From: Enterobacter kobei | Lineage (GTDB): Bacteria > Pseudomonadota > Gammaproteobacteria > Enterobacterales > Enterobacteriaceae | Direction: 5' to 3' | Assembly (NCBI RefSeq): GCF_001729765.1 | Contig: NZ_CP017181.1 | Span: 3,410,001 to 3,474,000 of the forward strand | Length of the DNA stretch: 64,000 nt | Made by a program: the position numbers and the translations under genes | The notes under the pieces: generated by a model | Database searches by the model: none | What the model was told of the DNA's origin: nothing | Seen by the model: only the letters and a program-made list of their open reading frames with translations | Shown: positions 30,575 to 41,583 of the stretch, one piece after another | Layout: each line of letters starts with the position of its first letter | Position numbering within the stretch: position 1 is the first letter of the stretch

Positions 30575-32080
30575 TCAGCCCAGCGTTGGCATGGAGAACG
30601 CAGCGCCTGTCTCCTGCTGCATTTCCGGCCAGCGTGCGGTGATGGTTTTCATTCGGGTGTAGAAACGCACGCCGTCGTTGCCGTGGACGTTGAGCGCACC
30701 AAAGATAGAGCGCTTCCAGCCACCGAAACTGTGGAATGCCATCGGCACTGGGATCGGCACATTGACCCCGACCATGCCCGCCTGCACCTCTTCGCAGAAG
30801 CGACGCGCGCAGCCGCCGTCACGGGTGAAAATTGCCGAACCATTACCATATTCATGGCGGTTAATAAGGTCCACCGCGCTGGCGTAATCTGCTACGCGCA
30901 CCACAGAAAGCACCGGGCCGAAAATCTCTTCTTTATAGATGGTCATCTCCGGGGTGACGTTATCAAACAGCGTCGGCCCGACGAAATAGCCCTGCTCGTG
31001 CCCCTGCACGCTGAAGCTGCGACCGTCCACGCGAAGTGTCGCGCCCTGCGCTTCCCCGCTGTCGATATAGCCCAGCACCTTGCTGCGGTGCGCCGAGGAG
31101 ATGAGCGGCCCCATTTCGTTTTCCGGCGTCTGGTCCAGACCCGGCCCGACGCGCAGGGCGGCAATCTGTTTTTCCAGCCGGGCGCAGAGGTCATCGGCGG
31201 TTTTATCCCCCACCGCCAGCACCACCGAGAGCGCCATACAGCGCTCCCCCGCCGCACCGAAGCCTGCGCCCATAATGGCGTTGGCGGCCATTTCCATGTC
31301 GGCATCCGGCATGAGAATACAGTGGTTTTTCGCGCCACCCAGTGCCTGACAGCGCTTTCCGTGGGCGGACGCGGTCTGGTAAATGTATTCGGCAATCGGC
31401 GTCGAGCCGACAAAGCTCACCGCCTGCACGCGCGGGTCGGTCAGGAGCACGTCAACGGACTCTTTGTCACCCTGCACCACGTTGAACACGCCGTCCGGCA
31501 GGCCAGCCTCTTTCAGCAGCTGCGCCAGCGCGAGCGCCAGGGAGGGATCTTTTTCTGACGGTTTCAGCACGAAGGTGTTTCCGGTCGCCAGCGCAATCGG
31601 GAACATCCACATCGGCACCATCGCCGGGAAGTTAAACGGCGTGATCCCAACGCAGACCCCGAGCGGCTGCATCAGCGAGTGGCTGTCAACGCCGGTGCCG
31701 ACGTTGGCTGAGTGCTCACCTTTTTGCAGATGCGGGATACCGCAGGCAAATTCCACCACTTCCAGACCACGGGTGAGTTCGCCCACCGCGTCGGAGAAGA
31801 CCTTGCCGTGCTCTTCGCTGATGAGACGGGCCAGGCGATCCATGTTCTCTTCCAGCAGCGCCTTGAAGCGGAACATCACGCGCGCGCGCTTAAGTGGAGC
31901 ATGACGCGCCCACGCAGGAAACGCCTGCTGCGCGGCGGCAATTGCCTGCTCCGTTTCCTGTGCCGTACTCATCACCACCTGGCGGATCTGCTTGCCGGTG
32001 GCCGGGTTGAAGATCGCCTGAACGCGCTGGCCTGAACCGGTGACACATTCGCCGTGAATAAAATTCGCTACCGTCTCCAT
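30575..32080 (-). CDS. iolA: CoA-acylating methylmalonate/malonate-semialdehyde dehydrogenase
   Basis: Last step of inositol degradation: malonate semialdehyde + CoA + NAD to acetyl-CoA + CO2, 501 aa aldehyde dehydrogenase. NAD-binding and catalytic segments [29 protein letters not shown] and nucleophile Cys in [13 protein letters not shown] are present. It is also called mmsA in other organisms. It is the first gene of the leftward iolA-iolD unit, divergent from iolR. Confidence 0.94.
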   Translation of the reverse strand: METVANFIHGECVTGSGQRVQAIFNPATGKQIRQVVMSTAQETEQAIAAAQQAFPAWARHAPLKRARVMFRFKALLEENMDRLARLISEEHGKVFSDAVGELTRGLEVVEFACGIPHLQKGEHSANVGTGVDSHSLMQPLGVCVGITPFNFPAMVPMWMFPIALATGNTFVLKPSEKDPSLALALAQLLKEAGLPDGVFNVVQGDKESVDVLLTDPRVQAVSFVGSTPIAEYIYQTASAHGKRCQALGGAKNHCILMPDADMEMAANAIMGAGFGAAGERCMALSVVLAVGDKTADDLCARLEKQIAALRVGPGLDQTPENEMGPLISSAHRSKVLGYIDSGEAQGATLRVDGRSFSVQGHEQGYFVGPTLFDNVTPEMTIYKEEIFGPVLSVVRVADYASAVDLINRHEYGNGSAIFTRDGGCARRFCEEVQAGMVGVNVPIPVPMAFHSFGGWKRSIFGALNVHGNDGVRFYTRMKTITARWPEMQQETGAAFSMPTLG

Positions 32081-32142
32081 CCTTAACCTCTCGCTGTTGA
32101 TACGTGACTGTTACCTGAACACTGTGTACCGAACACTATATA

Positions 32143-32160
32143 TGAAACAAATATTCCATT
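32143..32160. promoter_or_regulatory. Predicted IolR operator at the iolA promoter
   Basis: TGAAACAAATATTCCATT. Read leftward it contains GGAA-TATTTG-TTTC, one base from the GGAA-N6-TTCC IolR motif. It lies directly upstream of, and abutting, a leftward -10-like TATATA/TATAGT, where a repressor would block iolA-iolD. A second partial copy TGAAATAAAATAAATG follows at 32167-32182. Confidence 0.55.
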
Positions 32161-32372
32161 TTAAGTTGAAATAAAATAAATGATGATTATTGTGATCAAG
32201 GATGGATTTTTATGTTAACAGCCAACAATACTGACGCAGCGTGCGCTATTAAGGCATTTCGGGCGTGGGAATGACTGAAGCTTCTGTTTCATTTTTGCTG
32301 CCAGATGGATGGCCGACATTTAAAAGACGCGGTTTTGCGTTTAGAATCACAGGACTGTATTTGGGGGATAAC

Positions 32373-33206
32373 ATGACGACAGCAACCAGCCTGAACGAAC
32401 TGCAGCAGCAAATCCGCGATCGCTACGATAGCCTGAGCAAGAGGCTGCAGCAGGTCTCCCGCTATGTGCTGGATAATACGAACAGCGTGGCCTTTGATAC
32501 GGTTGCCGTGATTGCCGAGCGCGCCGACGTGCCGCCCTCGACGCTGATCCGCTTCGCCAACGCCTTTGACTTCACCGGCTTCAACGAAATGAAACAGCTG
32601 TTTCGCATGAACCTGGTGGAGGAGACCGCCAGCTACAGCGACCGTGCCCGGCTGTTCCGTGAAATGGAGAGCGAGGCCGTGCCCGAAACCCCGCTCGACA
32701 TCCTGCAGGAGTTCGCCCGTTCAAACGCCCAGGCGCTACAGCAGCTGGCCGCCCGCGCCGAACCGGAAATGCTGGAGCGCGCGGTACAGCTGCTGGCCGA
32801 CGCCGACACCATCTACATCGCCGGTCTGCGCCGCTCCTTTAGCGTCGCGGCCTACCTAACCTATGCCCTGAGCCACCTGGAGTGTCGCCCTATTCTGCTC
32901 GACGGTATGGGTGGGATGCTGCGCGAGCAGATCAGCCGCATTAAGGCGCGCGACATTGTGGTGTCGATCAGCTTCTCGCCGTACGCGGAAGAGACGGTGA
33001 TGGTCAGCGAAACCGCCGCCAGCGTCGGCGCGCGGCAGATTGTGATTACGGACAGCCAGATCAGCCCCCTGGCGACGTTCAGCGATCTTTGCTTTGTAGT
33101 GAAAGAGGCGCAGGTGGACGCGTTTCGGTCCCAGTCGGCGACGCTGTGCCTGGTGCAGTCGCTGGTGGTGGCGCTGGCGTATCGCCGGGATAACAGCGGA
33201 AAATAG
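32373..33206 (+). CDS. iolR: MurR/RpiR family regulator, probable inositol repressor IolR
   Basis: 277 aa. The N-terminal HTH_6 domain (residues 1-80, with VIAERADVPPSTLIRFANAFDFTGFNEMKQ) is followed by a SIS sugar-phosphate isomerase-like domain (residues 130-260, IAGLRRSFSVAAYL, ARDIVVSISFSPYAEET). The ATG at 32373 is chosen over one 108 bases upstream because GGGG lies before it and the protein then starts at the domain. It is divergent from iolA. Shared operators at iolA and iolG support control of the whole cluster by an inositol intermediate. Confidence 0.88.
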   Translation: MTTATSLNELQQQIRDRYDSLSKRLQQVSRYVLDNTNSVAFDTVAVIAERADVPPSTLIRFANAFDFTGFNEMKQLFRMNLVEETASYSDRARLFREMESEAVPETPLDILQEFARSNAQALQQLAARAEPEMLERAVQLLADADTIYIAGLRRSFSVAAYLTYALSHLECRPILLDGMGGMLREQISRIKARDIVVSISFSPYAEETVMVSETAASVGARQIVITDSQISPLATFSDLCFVVKEAQVDAFRSQSATLCLVQSLVVALAYRRDNSGK

Positions 33207-33216
33207 TTCACGCCTC

Positions 33217-33236
33217 CGGCCCGGCACGCCGGGCCG
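33217..33236. terminator. GC-rich hairpin after iolR
   Basis: CGGCCCGGC-AC-GCCGGGCCG, 9-bp arms, between the stops of convergent iolR and the small gene at 33248. There is no clear T run, so termination is plausible but not certain. Confidence 0.55.
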
Positions 33237-33247
33237 CAGACTTTACG

Positions 33248-33559
33248 TTATTTTTTATATTCTTTTATTTTTGATAAATGTTCGAGCTTCTTTCGTTTCC
33301 ACCATAAAGATAGCAATGAAGATGCCTCGTCATCAGTCTTATCCATAATGACTGGCTGATTGATAGACATGATGCTTAATGCCGAGGTAAACATAATCAA
33401 TAAGCACACCGCAGCATTACCTTCATTATACCATGACCTTGTAAAGATCCCCGTGAGGTACAACCCGTAGCAACTACCAAGGAAAAGCATAGCATTAAGT
33501 AATAATGCAAAAATTCGCCACTTTCCTAATAAATATAATTTAGCTTCAAAATATTCCAT
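33248..33559 (-). CDS. Hypothetical two-helix membrane protein
   Basis: 103 aa, not recognised. Two hydrophobic stretches (about residues 16-38, IFALLLNAMLFLGSCYGLYL, and 48-66, NAAVCLLIMFTSALSIM) are followed by a charged C-terminal tail rich in Lys and Glu. GGAG lies 6 bases before the ATG, which supports real translation. The gene is clearly more AT-rich than the iol cluster beside it, suggesting acquisition. It lies at the left edge of the accessory patch between iolR and guaA. Confidence 0.5.
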   Translation of the reverse strand: MEYFEAKLYLLGKWRIFALLLNAMLFLGSCYGLYLTGIFTRSWYNEGNAAVCLLIMFTSALSIMSINQPVIMDKTDDEASSLLSLWWKRKKLEHLSKIKEYKK

Positions 33560-33896
33560 AGAGACTCCATGTTATTGGGGAACCAGATGCATCAGGCCAC
33601 CATAATGTTTGGCTGAATTCTTATCTAGGAACTCTGCTCTACTTTACGCAGCGAGGCGCAGGAAATTCATTCCTGTATCTAAATAACTTTGCATATTGCC
33701 TATCCACTTTAGCCCGGCTTTGTTGATTACCGGTGAATGCAATGGCAGCACTTATGAGGTAGATAAATCATCCGTCTAAGTAATCACCGCCAGCGCAATA
33801 AGGCTGCGGGAGAACTTATTTTATTCTTAATCGTTCTGGTACAGCATTATTCATTGTGACCAAAGCGTGACGCTTAGCAGGACATCCGAAAGCTAG
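33560..33896. other. Non-coding left flank of the insertion sequence
   Basis: About 337 bp with no open frame I can support on either strand. An imperfect palindrome CAGGAAATTCATTCCTG lies near 33660. The last four bases, CTAG (33893-33896), abut the IS end. No continuation of the repeat-protein gene on the other side of the IS is visible here. Confidence 0.6.
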
Positions 33897-35092
<1,196 letters not shown>

Positions 35093-35391
35093 TTAGTGAG
35101 AGTGTAAACGGTTTCGCCTTCCCATCCTTAAAATTCGCCATCAATTCGTGATTGGATGACATCAGTGATTTGTCTGACGGGTACAACTTTGTCTTTCCCA
35201 TCTATCTGCAGATAAAACCGCCCATTCGCTCGTAAGAGATTGACATCAGGTCGATAGGCATAATGATACCAGTACATGTATTGCGCCTGTATCCAGTATG
35301 TCCCGTCAACAAACCTGAATAAAACCTCGTCATCAAACCCTTCGAAATCACCATCGATTTTTGTTTTGCGTACAAGTTCATATGTGCTCAT
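35093..35391 (-). pseudogene. Broken repeat protein: nonsense codon plus truncation at the IS edge
   Basis: Leftward frame from ATG 35389-35391 (GGAG in front) runs 87 aa to a TAA at 35128-35130. The protein is aromatic-rich (YWIQAQYMYWYHYAYRPDV) and starts a second repeat just before the stop: KIDGDFEGFDDEVLF near the N terminus corresponds to RIDGEF-stop-GWEGETVYTLT at the end. Translation past the TAA stays in phase with the repeat for 11 codons until the IS edge. The stop therefore replaced a sense codon (Glu in the first repeat) and the rest of the gene is missing. A working 87-aa product is possible but less likely. Function unknown. Confidence 0.7.
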
Positions 35392-35491
35392 GGTCATTCT
35401 CCATTGGATATAACTTTTTCTCTACTACAAGCTACTCCTTTATTTGTGGTGATATCAACCGCAAATAGGAGCATGGTCTAAATATTTCGGC

Positions 35492-35516
35492 AAAATATTC
35501 ATGACACGAATATTTT
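35492..35516. promoter_or_regulatory. AT-rich dyad in a divergent intergenic region
   Basis: AAAATATTC-ATGACAC-GAATATTTT: 9-bp perfect arms with a 7-bp spacer, between the broken repeat gene (leftward) and the propeller/TPR gene (rightward). It is a possible operator; no regulator is identified. Confidence 0.4.
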
Positions 35517-35652
35517 ATTTTTTAAACATATCTCTTGTGAATTTTTTTATTATGGAATTCGAGGCGCGTCAAATAAATTCTGGTTAGTCCGTTACGATTA
35601 TTACAAACCTGGCTTATATTGCTACCAGGCAGGGCTAACAGGAAACAGGGCG

Positions 35653-36654
35653 ATGGGTTTAATTGGAAAACTACGCAGTATCTTAGGGCATCAATCTGGC
35701 AAGAGAGAACCTTCATCTACGCATGAACGCAACACGGAACTGGAGGGTAAATGGCTTACCGTGGATCACCCTTACTTCTTCGGTCACGCAAATATTTCGC
35801 CGGATAAGCGCTGGGTGGTGGGCTGCGATGATTCGGATGGTGGCAGCCTTGGAGGCCACAGGATGAAGGGCAATGGCCGTGTCATTCTTGTCGATTACCC
35901 CTCTGACAGGATTGTGTATGAGCTAAAATGTTTTGCACGCCCTGTCGATGCCGCTGTTTCTGATTCCGGTAGTTTCATAGTCCACGATTGTGGTTTCGGT
36001 AGTGCACTTAGCGGGGATGTCATCGCTATCAACACCAGCGGTGATGAAATCTATCGTCGGCATTACTGCGCCAATATCTTTAATATTGGTTTGTCCCAAT
36101 GTGGCCGGTACGCAGCTGTCCAGACAGCAAATGCAGATAATAAAGACAGTAATATTTTGGAGGTTCTCGATCTTCAAAAAAGACAGCAAATGTTTACAGT
36201 TCGCCCCGTCGGGACCTGGGCAGATTGCTATTTATTCGATACAAACGCTGACGGAGAGTTATGCCAACTACGCGTCAATCTTCGTGATCTTGGATACTTC
36301 CGTTATTCCACCGCTGGTGAGTTCCTTGATGCTGAATCACTACAGATAGCCCAGTTGAACAAGGGTGATTACGCCACAAAGATTATGGCCGCGCAGGAGT
36401 TGCTTAAGACGGATACCACCGAGGAAAGCGCCAGGAAAGCTCTGAGCGTCGCTGATACAGCTCTTACGCAGGGAGCCCGAGAACGATATGACTGGGGAGC
36501 GCTAGCTCACAGGATCAGAGGGGAGTCGTTTGAATCGCTTGGGCAGTTATCTGACGCTTTGGAAGCCTATGAACAGGCACTTGCAATGAATCCTAAAGTG
36601 GGTGTATTGCGCCGGGCAACCACTCTGCGTAAAAAACTTTCTGCAAAGAAATAA
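35653..36654 (+). CDS. Uncharacterised beta-propeller-like protein with C-terminal TPR-like segment
   Basis: 333 aa, no signal peptide, not assigned to a known function. Residues 40-230 have repeated strand-rich units reminiscent of WD40/propeller blades (ISPDKRWVVGCDDSDGG, VDAAVSDSGSFIVHDCG, IGLSQCGRYAAVQT). Residues 255-333 are helical with a TPR-like pattern (ALSVADTALTQGARE, GESFESLGQLSDALEAYEQA). AGGA lies about 9 bases before the ATG. It is AT-richer than the housekeeping genes and sits beside guaA, a frequent island insertion locus. A protein-interaction or sensor role is a guess from the fold type only. Confidence 0.6.
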   Translation: MGLIGKLRSILGHQSGKREPSSTHERNTELEGKWLTVDHPYFFGHANISPDKRWVVGCDDSDGGSLGGHRMKGNGRVILVDYPSDRIVYELKCFARPVDAAVSDSGSFIVHDCGFGSALSGDVIAINTSGDEIYRRHYCANIFNIGLSQCGRYAAVQTANADNKDSNILEVLDLQKRQQMFTVRPVGTWADCYLFDTNADGELCQLRVNLRDLGYFRYSTAGEFLDAESLQIAQLNKGDYATKIMAAQELLKTDTTEESARKALSVADTALTQGARERYDWGALAHRIRGESFESLGQLSDALEAYEQALAMNPKVGVLRRATTLRKKLSAKK

Positions 36655-36729
36655 AACGCCCTCCTAATACGGTGCAAGTAAAATAAGTAAAGGTGATGAG
36701 ACGAAATGGCACGAAACTGTGATCATTTT

Positions 36730-36862
36730 AGCCAGCGCACAAAAACCGAACTGGCTCTTCGGGTCAGCTATCATTATTCAAAATGTAAATGTCCAACTAT
36801 ATGTACAAAAAAGCCCGCAGTTACGCGGGCTAAGAGTACTTTACTGTTTTTGCGCGCTGGCT
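36730..36862. repeat. Spaced inverted repeat between the propeller gene and guaA
   Basis: AGCCAGCGCACAAAAAC at 36730-36746 is the complement, with one mismatch, of GTTTTTGCGCGCTGGCT at 36846-36862. The 99-bp space between contains the guaA terminator. Origin unknown. Confidence 0.6.
36806..36832 (-). terminator. guaA terminator
   Basis: Leftward AGCCCGCG-TAACTG-CGGGCT followed by a T run: a typical rho-independent terminator 47 bp after the guaA stop. Confidence 0.85.
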
Positions 36863-36878
36863 ATTGCCAGTCGTTAAA

Positions 36879-38456
36879 TCATTCCCACTCAATCGTAGCC
36901 GGTGGCTTACCGCTGATGTCATACACCACGCGGGAAATACCGTTCACTTCGTTGATGATGCGGTTAGACACGCGGCCTAAGAAGTCATACGGCAGGTGCG
37001 CCCAGTGCGCGGTCATGAAGTCGATGGTTTCTACCGCACGCAGGGAAACAACCCAGTCGTACTTACGGCCATCGCCCATTACGCCGACGGAGCGAACCGG
37101 CAGGAACACGGTGAACGCCTGGCTTACTTTGTTGTACAGGTCAGCTTTGTGCAGCTCTTCGATGAAGATCGCGTCTGCGCGACGCAGCAGGTCGCAGTAC
37201 TCTTTCTTCACTTCACCCAGTACGCGCACGCCGAGACCCGGGCCCGGGAACGGATGACGGTAGAGCATGTCGTACGGCAGACCCAGTTCCAGACCGATCT
37301 TGCGTACTTCATCTTTGAACAGCTCGCGCAGCGGTTCAACCAGACCCATCTTCATCTCTTTCGGCAGGCCGCCCACGTTGTGGTGAGATTTGATGACGTG
37401 TGCTTTACCGGTTGCTGAAGCAGCTGATTCAATCACGTCAGGATAGATAGTGCCCTGAGCCAGCCATTTAACGTCTTCCAGCTTCAGCGCTTCTGCGTCG
37501 AACACTTCCACGAATACGCGGCCGATGATTTTACGCTTGGCTTCCGGATCGTTCTCGCCTTTCAGCGCGTCCAGGAAACGCTGCTCGCCTTCCACATGAA
37601 CGATGTTCAGACCGAAGTGGTCACCGAACATGTCCATCACCTGCTGGGCTTCGTTCAGACGCAGCAGACCGTTGTCCACGAAGACGCAGGTCAGGTTTTT
37701 GCCGATGGCACGGTGCAGCAGCATCGCGGTCACGGAGGAGTCGACGCCGCCGGAGAGGCCGAGGATCACTTTGTCATCACCAACCTGCTGGCGGATACGC
37801 TCCACGGCGTCGTCGATGATTTTTGCCGGGGTCCACAGCGCTTCACACTGGCAGATGTCGCGCACGAAGCGCTCCAGCATGCGCATACCCTGACGGGTGT
37901 GGGTCACTTCCGGGTGGAACTGCACGCCGTAGAAGCGCTTTTCTTCGTTCGCCATGATCGCGAACGGGCAGCTTTCGGTGCTGGCAACGGTCACGAAGTC
38001 AGACGGGATAGCGGTGACCTTGTCGCCGTGGCTCATCCACACGTCCAGCAGCGGTTTGCCGTCAGCGGTCAGGGAGTCTTCGATACCGCGTACCAGTGCG
38101 CTGTCGGTGACGACTTCTACCTGTGCATAACCGAACTCACGCTCGTTAGAGCCTTCTACGTGGCCGCCCAGTTGCATGGCCATGGTCTGCATACCGTAGC
38201 AGACGCCGAATACCGGCACGCCTGCTTCGAACACGTACTGCGGCGCGCGCGGGCTGTTCTCTTCGGTGGTGCTTTCCGGGCCGCCGGACAGGATGATGCC
38301 GCTTGGATTGAATTCGCGAATCTGTGCTTCCGTGACATCCCACGCCCACAGTTCGCAGTAAACGCCCAGTTCACGTACGCGACGCGCCACCAGCTGAGTG
38401 TACTGAGAACCAAAATCGAGGATGAGGATGCGATGTTTATGAATGTTTTCCGTCAT
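36879..38456 (-). CDS. guaA: GMP synthase (glutamine-hydrolysing)
   Basis: XMP + ATP + glutamine to GMP, 525 aa as in E. coli. The class I glutamine amidotransferase domain (residues 1-205) has nucleophile Cys in [12 protein letters not shown] and His/Glu in [10 protein letters not shown]. The ATP-pyrophosphatase domain has [11 protein letters not shown], and a C-terminal dimerisation domain ends in IEWE. It is the second gene of the guaBA operon. The accessory patch begins beyond its 3' end. Confidence 0.98.
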   Translation of the reverse strand: MTENIHKHRILILDFGSQYTQLVARRVRELGVYCELWAWDVTEAQIREFNPSGIILSGGPESTTEENSPRAPQYVFEAGVPVFGVCYGMQTMAMQLGGHVEGSNEREFGYAQVEVVTDSALVRGIEDSLTADGKPLLDVWMSHGDKVTAIPSDFVTVASTESCPFAIMANEEKRFYGVQFHPEVTHTRQGMRMLERFVRDICQCEALWTPAKIIDDAVERIRQQVGDDKVILGLSGGVDSSVTAMLLHRAIGKNLTCVFVDNGLLRLNEAQQVMDMFGDHFGLNIVHVEGEQRFLDALKGENDPEAKRKIIGRVFVEVFDAEALKLEDVKWLAQGTIYPDVIESAASATGKAHVIKSHHNVGGLPKEMKMGLVEPLRELFKDEVRKIGLELGLPYDMLYRHPFPGPGLGVRVLGEVKKEYCDLLRRADAIFIEELHKADLYNKVSQAFTVFLPVRSVGVMGDGRKYDWVVSLRAVETIDFMTAHWAHLPYDFLGRVSNRIINEVNGISRVVYDISGKPPATIEWE

Positions 38457-38496
38457 TGACGCTAATTCCGAGGCAAGTGAAACAGATTAAATAAAT

Positions 38497-38517
38497 CGCC
38501 CGACACGAGGTCGGGCG
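38497..38517 (-). terminator. Hairpin between guaB and guaA
   Basis: CGCCCGAC-ACGAG-GTCGGGCG, 8-bp perfect stem in the 69-bp gap of the guaBA transcript. It may cause partial termination or set RNA stability; there is no strong T run. Confidence 0.55.
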
Positions 38518-38525
38518 AAGAAAAA

Positions 38526-39992
38526 TCAGGAGCCCAGACGATAGTTCGGGGACTCTTTGGTGATCGTCACGTCGTGAACGTGGCTCTCCTGGATACCCGC
38601 ACCGCTGATGCGTACGAATTCCGCTTTGGTACGCAGCAGGTCAATGGTACCACAGCCGGTCAGACCCATACAGGAGCGCAGGCCGCCCATCTGCTGGTGA
38701 ATGATCTCTTTCAGACGGCCTTTATAAGCAACGCGGCCTTCGATACCTTCCGGCACCAGTTTGTCAGCGGCGTTATCGGTCTGGAAGTAACGGTCAGAGG
38801 AACCTTTGGACATCGCGCCCAGGGAACCCATCCCACGATAGGATTTGTAAGAACGGCCCTGGTAGAGTTCGATTTCACCCGGGGATTCTTCGGTACCGGC
38901 CAGCATGGAGCCCACCATCACGGCAGCAGCGCCCGCGGCGATGGCTTTCGCGATGTCGCCAGAGAAGCGGATACCGCCGTCAGCGATAACCGGAATACCG
39001 GTGCCTTCCAGCGCTTCAACCGCGTCAGATACCGCGGTGATCTGCGGAACGCCCACGCCGGTGACGATACGGGTAGTACAGATAGAGCCTGGACCGATAC
39101 CCACTTTTACCGCGCTGCAGCCGGCATCAGCCAGCGCACGAGCGCCTGCGCCTGTTGCCACGTTGCCACCGATGATCTGCAGGTCCGGGTACTTAGCACG
39201 GGTGTCACGAATACGCTGCAGAACGCCTTCGGAGTGGCCGTGTGAGGAGTCGATCAGCAGGACGTCAACGCCCGCAGCCACCAGCGCATCAACACGCTCT
39301 TCGTTACCGGCACCGGCACCCACCGCTGCACCCACGCGCAGACGGCCATGCTCGTCTTTACAGGCGTTAGGTTTACGTTCTGCTTTCTGGAAATCTTTCA
39401 CGGTGATCATGCCGCGCAGATGGAAGTTCGCATCCACAACCAGCGCTTTCTCAACGCGTTTTTCGTGCATTTTCGCCAGCACTACGTCGCGGGTTTCACC
39501 TTCGCGAACGGTCACCAGACGCTCTTTTGGCGTCATGTAGACGCTGACAGGCTGGTTCAGATCAGTCACGAAGCGCACGTCACGGCCGGTGATGATGCCA
39601 ACCAGCTCGTTATCTTCGGTCACAACCGGGTAACCGGCGAAGCCGTTACGTTCGGTCAGGGCTTTCACTTCGTGCAGAGTGGTGGTTGGCAGAACGGTCT
39701 GAGGGTCAGACACAATGCCGGATTCATGTTTCTTCACGCGGCGAACTTCTTCCGCCTGACGCTCGATAGACATGTTTTTATGGATAAAGCCAATGCCGCC
39801 TTCCTGTGCCAGGGCGATAGCCAGGCGCGCTTCAGTCACGGTGTCCATTGCCGCGGAGAGCATAGGAATGTTCAGACGAATGGTTTTCGTCAACTGCGTG
39901 CTGAGGTCGGCAGTATTCGGCAGAACGGTGGAATGAGCGGGAACGAGGAGGACGTCGTCAAACGTCAGTGCTTCTTTAGCGATACGTAGCAT
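38526..39992 (-). CDS. guaB: Inosine-5'-monophosphate dehydrogenase
   Basis: IMP + NAD to XMP, the committed step to GMP, 488 aa. The TIM barrel is interrupted by two CBS domains (about residues 95-200). Active-site Cys lies in [13 protein letters not shown] (about 305) and the mobile flap around [18 protein letters not shown]. The ATG at 39990-39992 gives [14 protein letters not shown] as in E. coli. A TTG two codons upstream is not needed. First gene of guaBA, with a PurR box in its promoter. Confidence 0.98.
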   Translation of the reverse strand: MLRIAKEALTFDDVLLVPAHSTVLPNTADLSTQLTKTIRLNIPMLSAAMDTVTEARLAIALAQEGGIGFIHKNMSIERQAEEVRRVKKHESGIVSDPQTVLPTTTLHEVKALTERNGFAGYPVVTEDNELVGIITGRDVRFVTDLNQPVSVYMTPKERLVTVREGETRDVVLAKMHEKRVEKALVVDANFHLRGMITVKDFQKAERKPNACKDEHGRLRVGAAVGAGAGNEERVDALVAAGVDVLLIDSSHGHSEGVLQRIRDTRAKYPDLQIIGGNVATGAGARALADAGCSAVKVGIGPGSICTTRIVTGVGVPQITAVSDAVEALEGTGIPVIADGGIRFSGDIAKAIAAGAAAVMVGSMLAGTEESPGEIELYQGRSYKSYRGMGSLGAMSKGSSDRYFQTDNAADKLVPEGIEGRVAYKGRLKEIIHQQMGGLRSCMGLTGCGTIDLLRTKAEFVRISGAGIQESHVHDVTITKESPNYRLGS

Positions 39993-40033
39993 GGGCAATA
40001 TCTCTGACCTGGGTGGTTAAATATTGCCGTGGC

Positions 40034-40059
40034 ATTATACAGAGCGTAACCGATTGCAT
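40034..40059 (-). promoter_or_regulatory. guaBA promoter with PurR box
   Basis: Leftward ATGCAATCGGTTACGC (40044-40059) matches the PurR consensus ANGCAANCGNTTNCNT at all but the last base. It lies directly upstream of a perfect -10 TATAAT (40034-40039). The arrangement is the same as in E. coli guaBA. An A/T tract (about 40069-40080) just upstream may act as an UP element. Confidence 0.85.
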
Positions 40060-40151
40060 CTACACTTTTTTAAAAAAAATGCTTGCGATTGCCTCTCAGC
40101 AGGTTACTATCGACTGAATAACTTGCTGATTTAGAATTTGATCCCGCTCAC

Positions 40152-41525
40152 ATGTTATCCTCTCAATCCCCCTCAATTTATACCGTCAGCCGCCTGAATC
40201 AGATGGTGCGTTTGCTGCTTGAGCAGGAAATGGGGCAGGTCTGGATCAGCGGTGAGATCTCTAACTTCACGCAGCCCTCTTCCGGCCACTGGTACTTTAC
40301 CTTAAAAGACGACACCGCCCAGGTGCGCTGCGCGATGTTCCGCAACAGCAACCGCCGCGTGACGTTTCGTCCGCAGCACGGCCAGCAGGTTCTGGTTCGC
40401 GCCAATATTACCCTGTATGAACCGCGCGGTGATTATCAAATTATCGTCGAGAGCATGCAGCCTGCGGGCGAAGGGCTGTTGCAGCAGAAGTATGAGCAGT
40501 TAAAAGCAACGCTTTCTGCCGAGGGGCTTTTCGACCAGCAGTTTAAAAAACCGCTGCCCTCTCCTGCCCACTGCGTTGGGGTTATCACCTCAAAAACCGG
40601 TGCGGCACTGCATGACATTTTGCACGTCCTCAAGCGTCGCGACCCTTCCCTGCCCGTCATCATCTACCCGACCGCCGTGCAGGGCGACGATGCGCCGGGC
40701 CAGATTGTGCGCGCCATTGCGCTGGCGAATGCGCGCCAGGAGTGTGACGTGCTCATCGTCGGGCGCGGAGGCGGCTCGCTGGAAGATCTGTGGAGCTTTA
40801 ACGACGAGCGCGTGGCGCGGGCAATCTTTGCCAGCCTTATCCCCGTCGTGAGTGCCGTCGGGCATGAAACGGACGTAACGATAGCCGATTTTGTCGCGGA
40901 TTTACGTGCGCCTACGCCTTCCGCGGCGGCAGAAGTGGTGAGTCGTAACCAGCTGGAGCTGCTGCGTCAGATCCAGAACGGCCAGCAGCGCCTTGAAATG
41001 GCGATGGATTACTTCCTCGCCAACCGTACCCGTCGCTTTACCCAGCTTCATCATCGTCTGCAGCAGCAGCACCCGCAGCTGCGCCTGGCGCGTCAACAGA
41101 CGGTGCTGGATCGTCTGCGCCAGCGCATGAATATCGCGCTGGATACTCAGCTGAAACGCGCCGTTTCGCGCCAGCAGCGCGTGACGCAGCGCCTTAACCA
41201 GCAAAATCCGCAGCCGAAAATTTACCGCGCGCAAACGCGGATTCAGCAGCTGGAGTTTCGTCTGGCGGAGACTCTCCGCGCCCGGCTGAGTACCACCCGC
41301 GAACGTTTTGGCAATGCGGTGACCCATCTTGAAGCGGTCAGCCCCCTCTCCACGCTGGCGCGCGGCTATAGCGTCACCACCGCGACGGACGGGAAAGTGC
41401 TGAAACAAACCAAACAGGTCAAAGCCGGGGATGTGCTGACCACCCGCCTGTCTGACGGCTGGGTAGAAAGCGAAGTGAAATCAATTAAACCGGTGAAAAA
41501 GACGCGTCAGCGCAAAACCGGATAA
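40152..41525 (+). CDS. xseA: Exodeoxyribonuclease VII large subunit
   Basis: Single-strand-specific nuclease subunit acting with XseB, 457 aa. The N-terminal OB fold ([27 protein letters not shown]) is followed by the catalytic domain with [31 protein letters not shown] and [19 protein letters not shown] long coiled-coil region (residues 270-390, many Gln and Arg) follows, and the tail is basic. It is divergent from guaB across 159 bp. Confidence 0.96.
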   Translation: MLSSQSPSIYTVSRLNQMVRLLLEQEMGQVWISGEISNFTQPSSGHWYFTLKDDTAQVRCAMFRNSNRRVTFRPQHGQQVLVRANITLYEPRGDYQIIVESMQPAGEGLLQQKYEQLKATLSAEGLFDQQFKKPLPSPAHCVGVITSKTGAALHDILHVLKRRDPSLPVIIYPTAVQGDDAPGQIVRAIALANARQECDVLIVGRGGGSLEDLWSFNDERVARAIFASLIPVVSAVGHETDVTIADFVADLRAPTPSAAAEVVSRNQLELLRQIQNGQQRLEMAMDYFLANRTRRFTQLHHRLQQQHPQLRLARQQTVLDRLRQRMNIALDTQLKRAVSRQQRVTQRLNQQNPQPKIYRAQTRIQQLEFRLAETLRARLSTTRERFGNAVTHLEAVSPLSTLARGYSVTTATDGKVLKQTKQVKAGDVLTTRLSDGWVESEVKSIKPVKKTRQRKTG

Positions 41526-41583
41526 TTCTTCGCCGGTTACTTACTATACTGCAGCTATTCCCTTTTTTGATAAGGAGAGCTGC

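Noticed and set aside
36870..36900. attL/attR duplication of the guaA 3' end
   Set aside because: I looked for a second copy of the guaA 3' end (CATTCCCACTCAATCG) between 33200 and 36860 and did not see one.
36706..37257. Open frame on the + strand overlapping the guaA 3' end
   Set aside because: Mostly antisense to guaA, with composition of a shadow frame and crossing the guaA terminator.
37596..38459. Long antisense frame over guaA
   Set aside because: Same shadow effect in a highly conserved essential gene.
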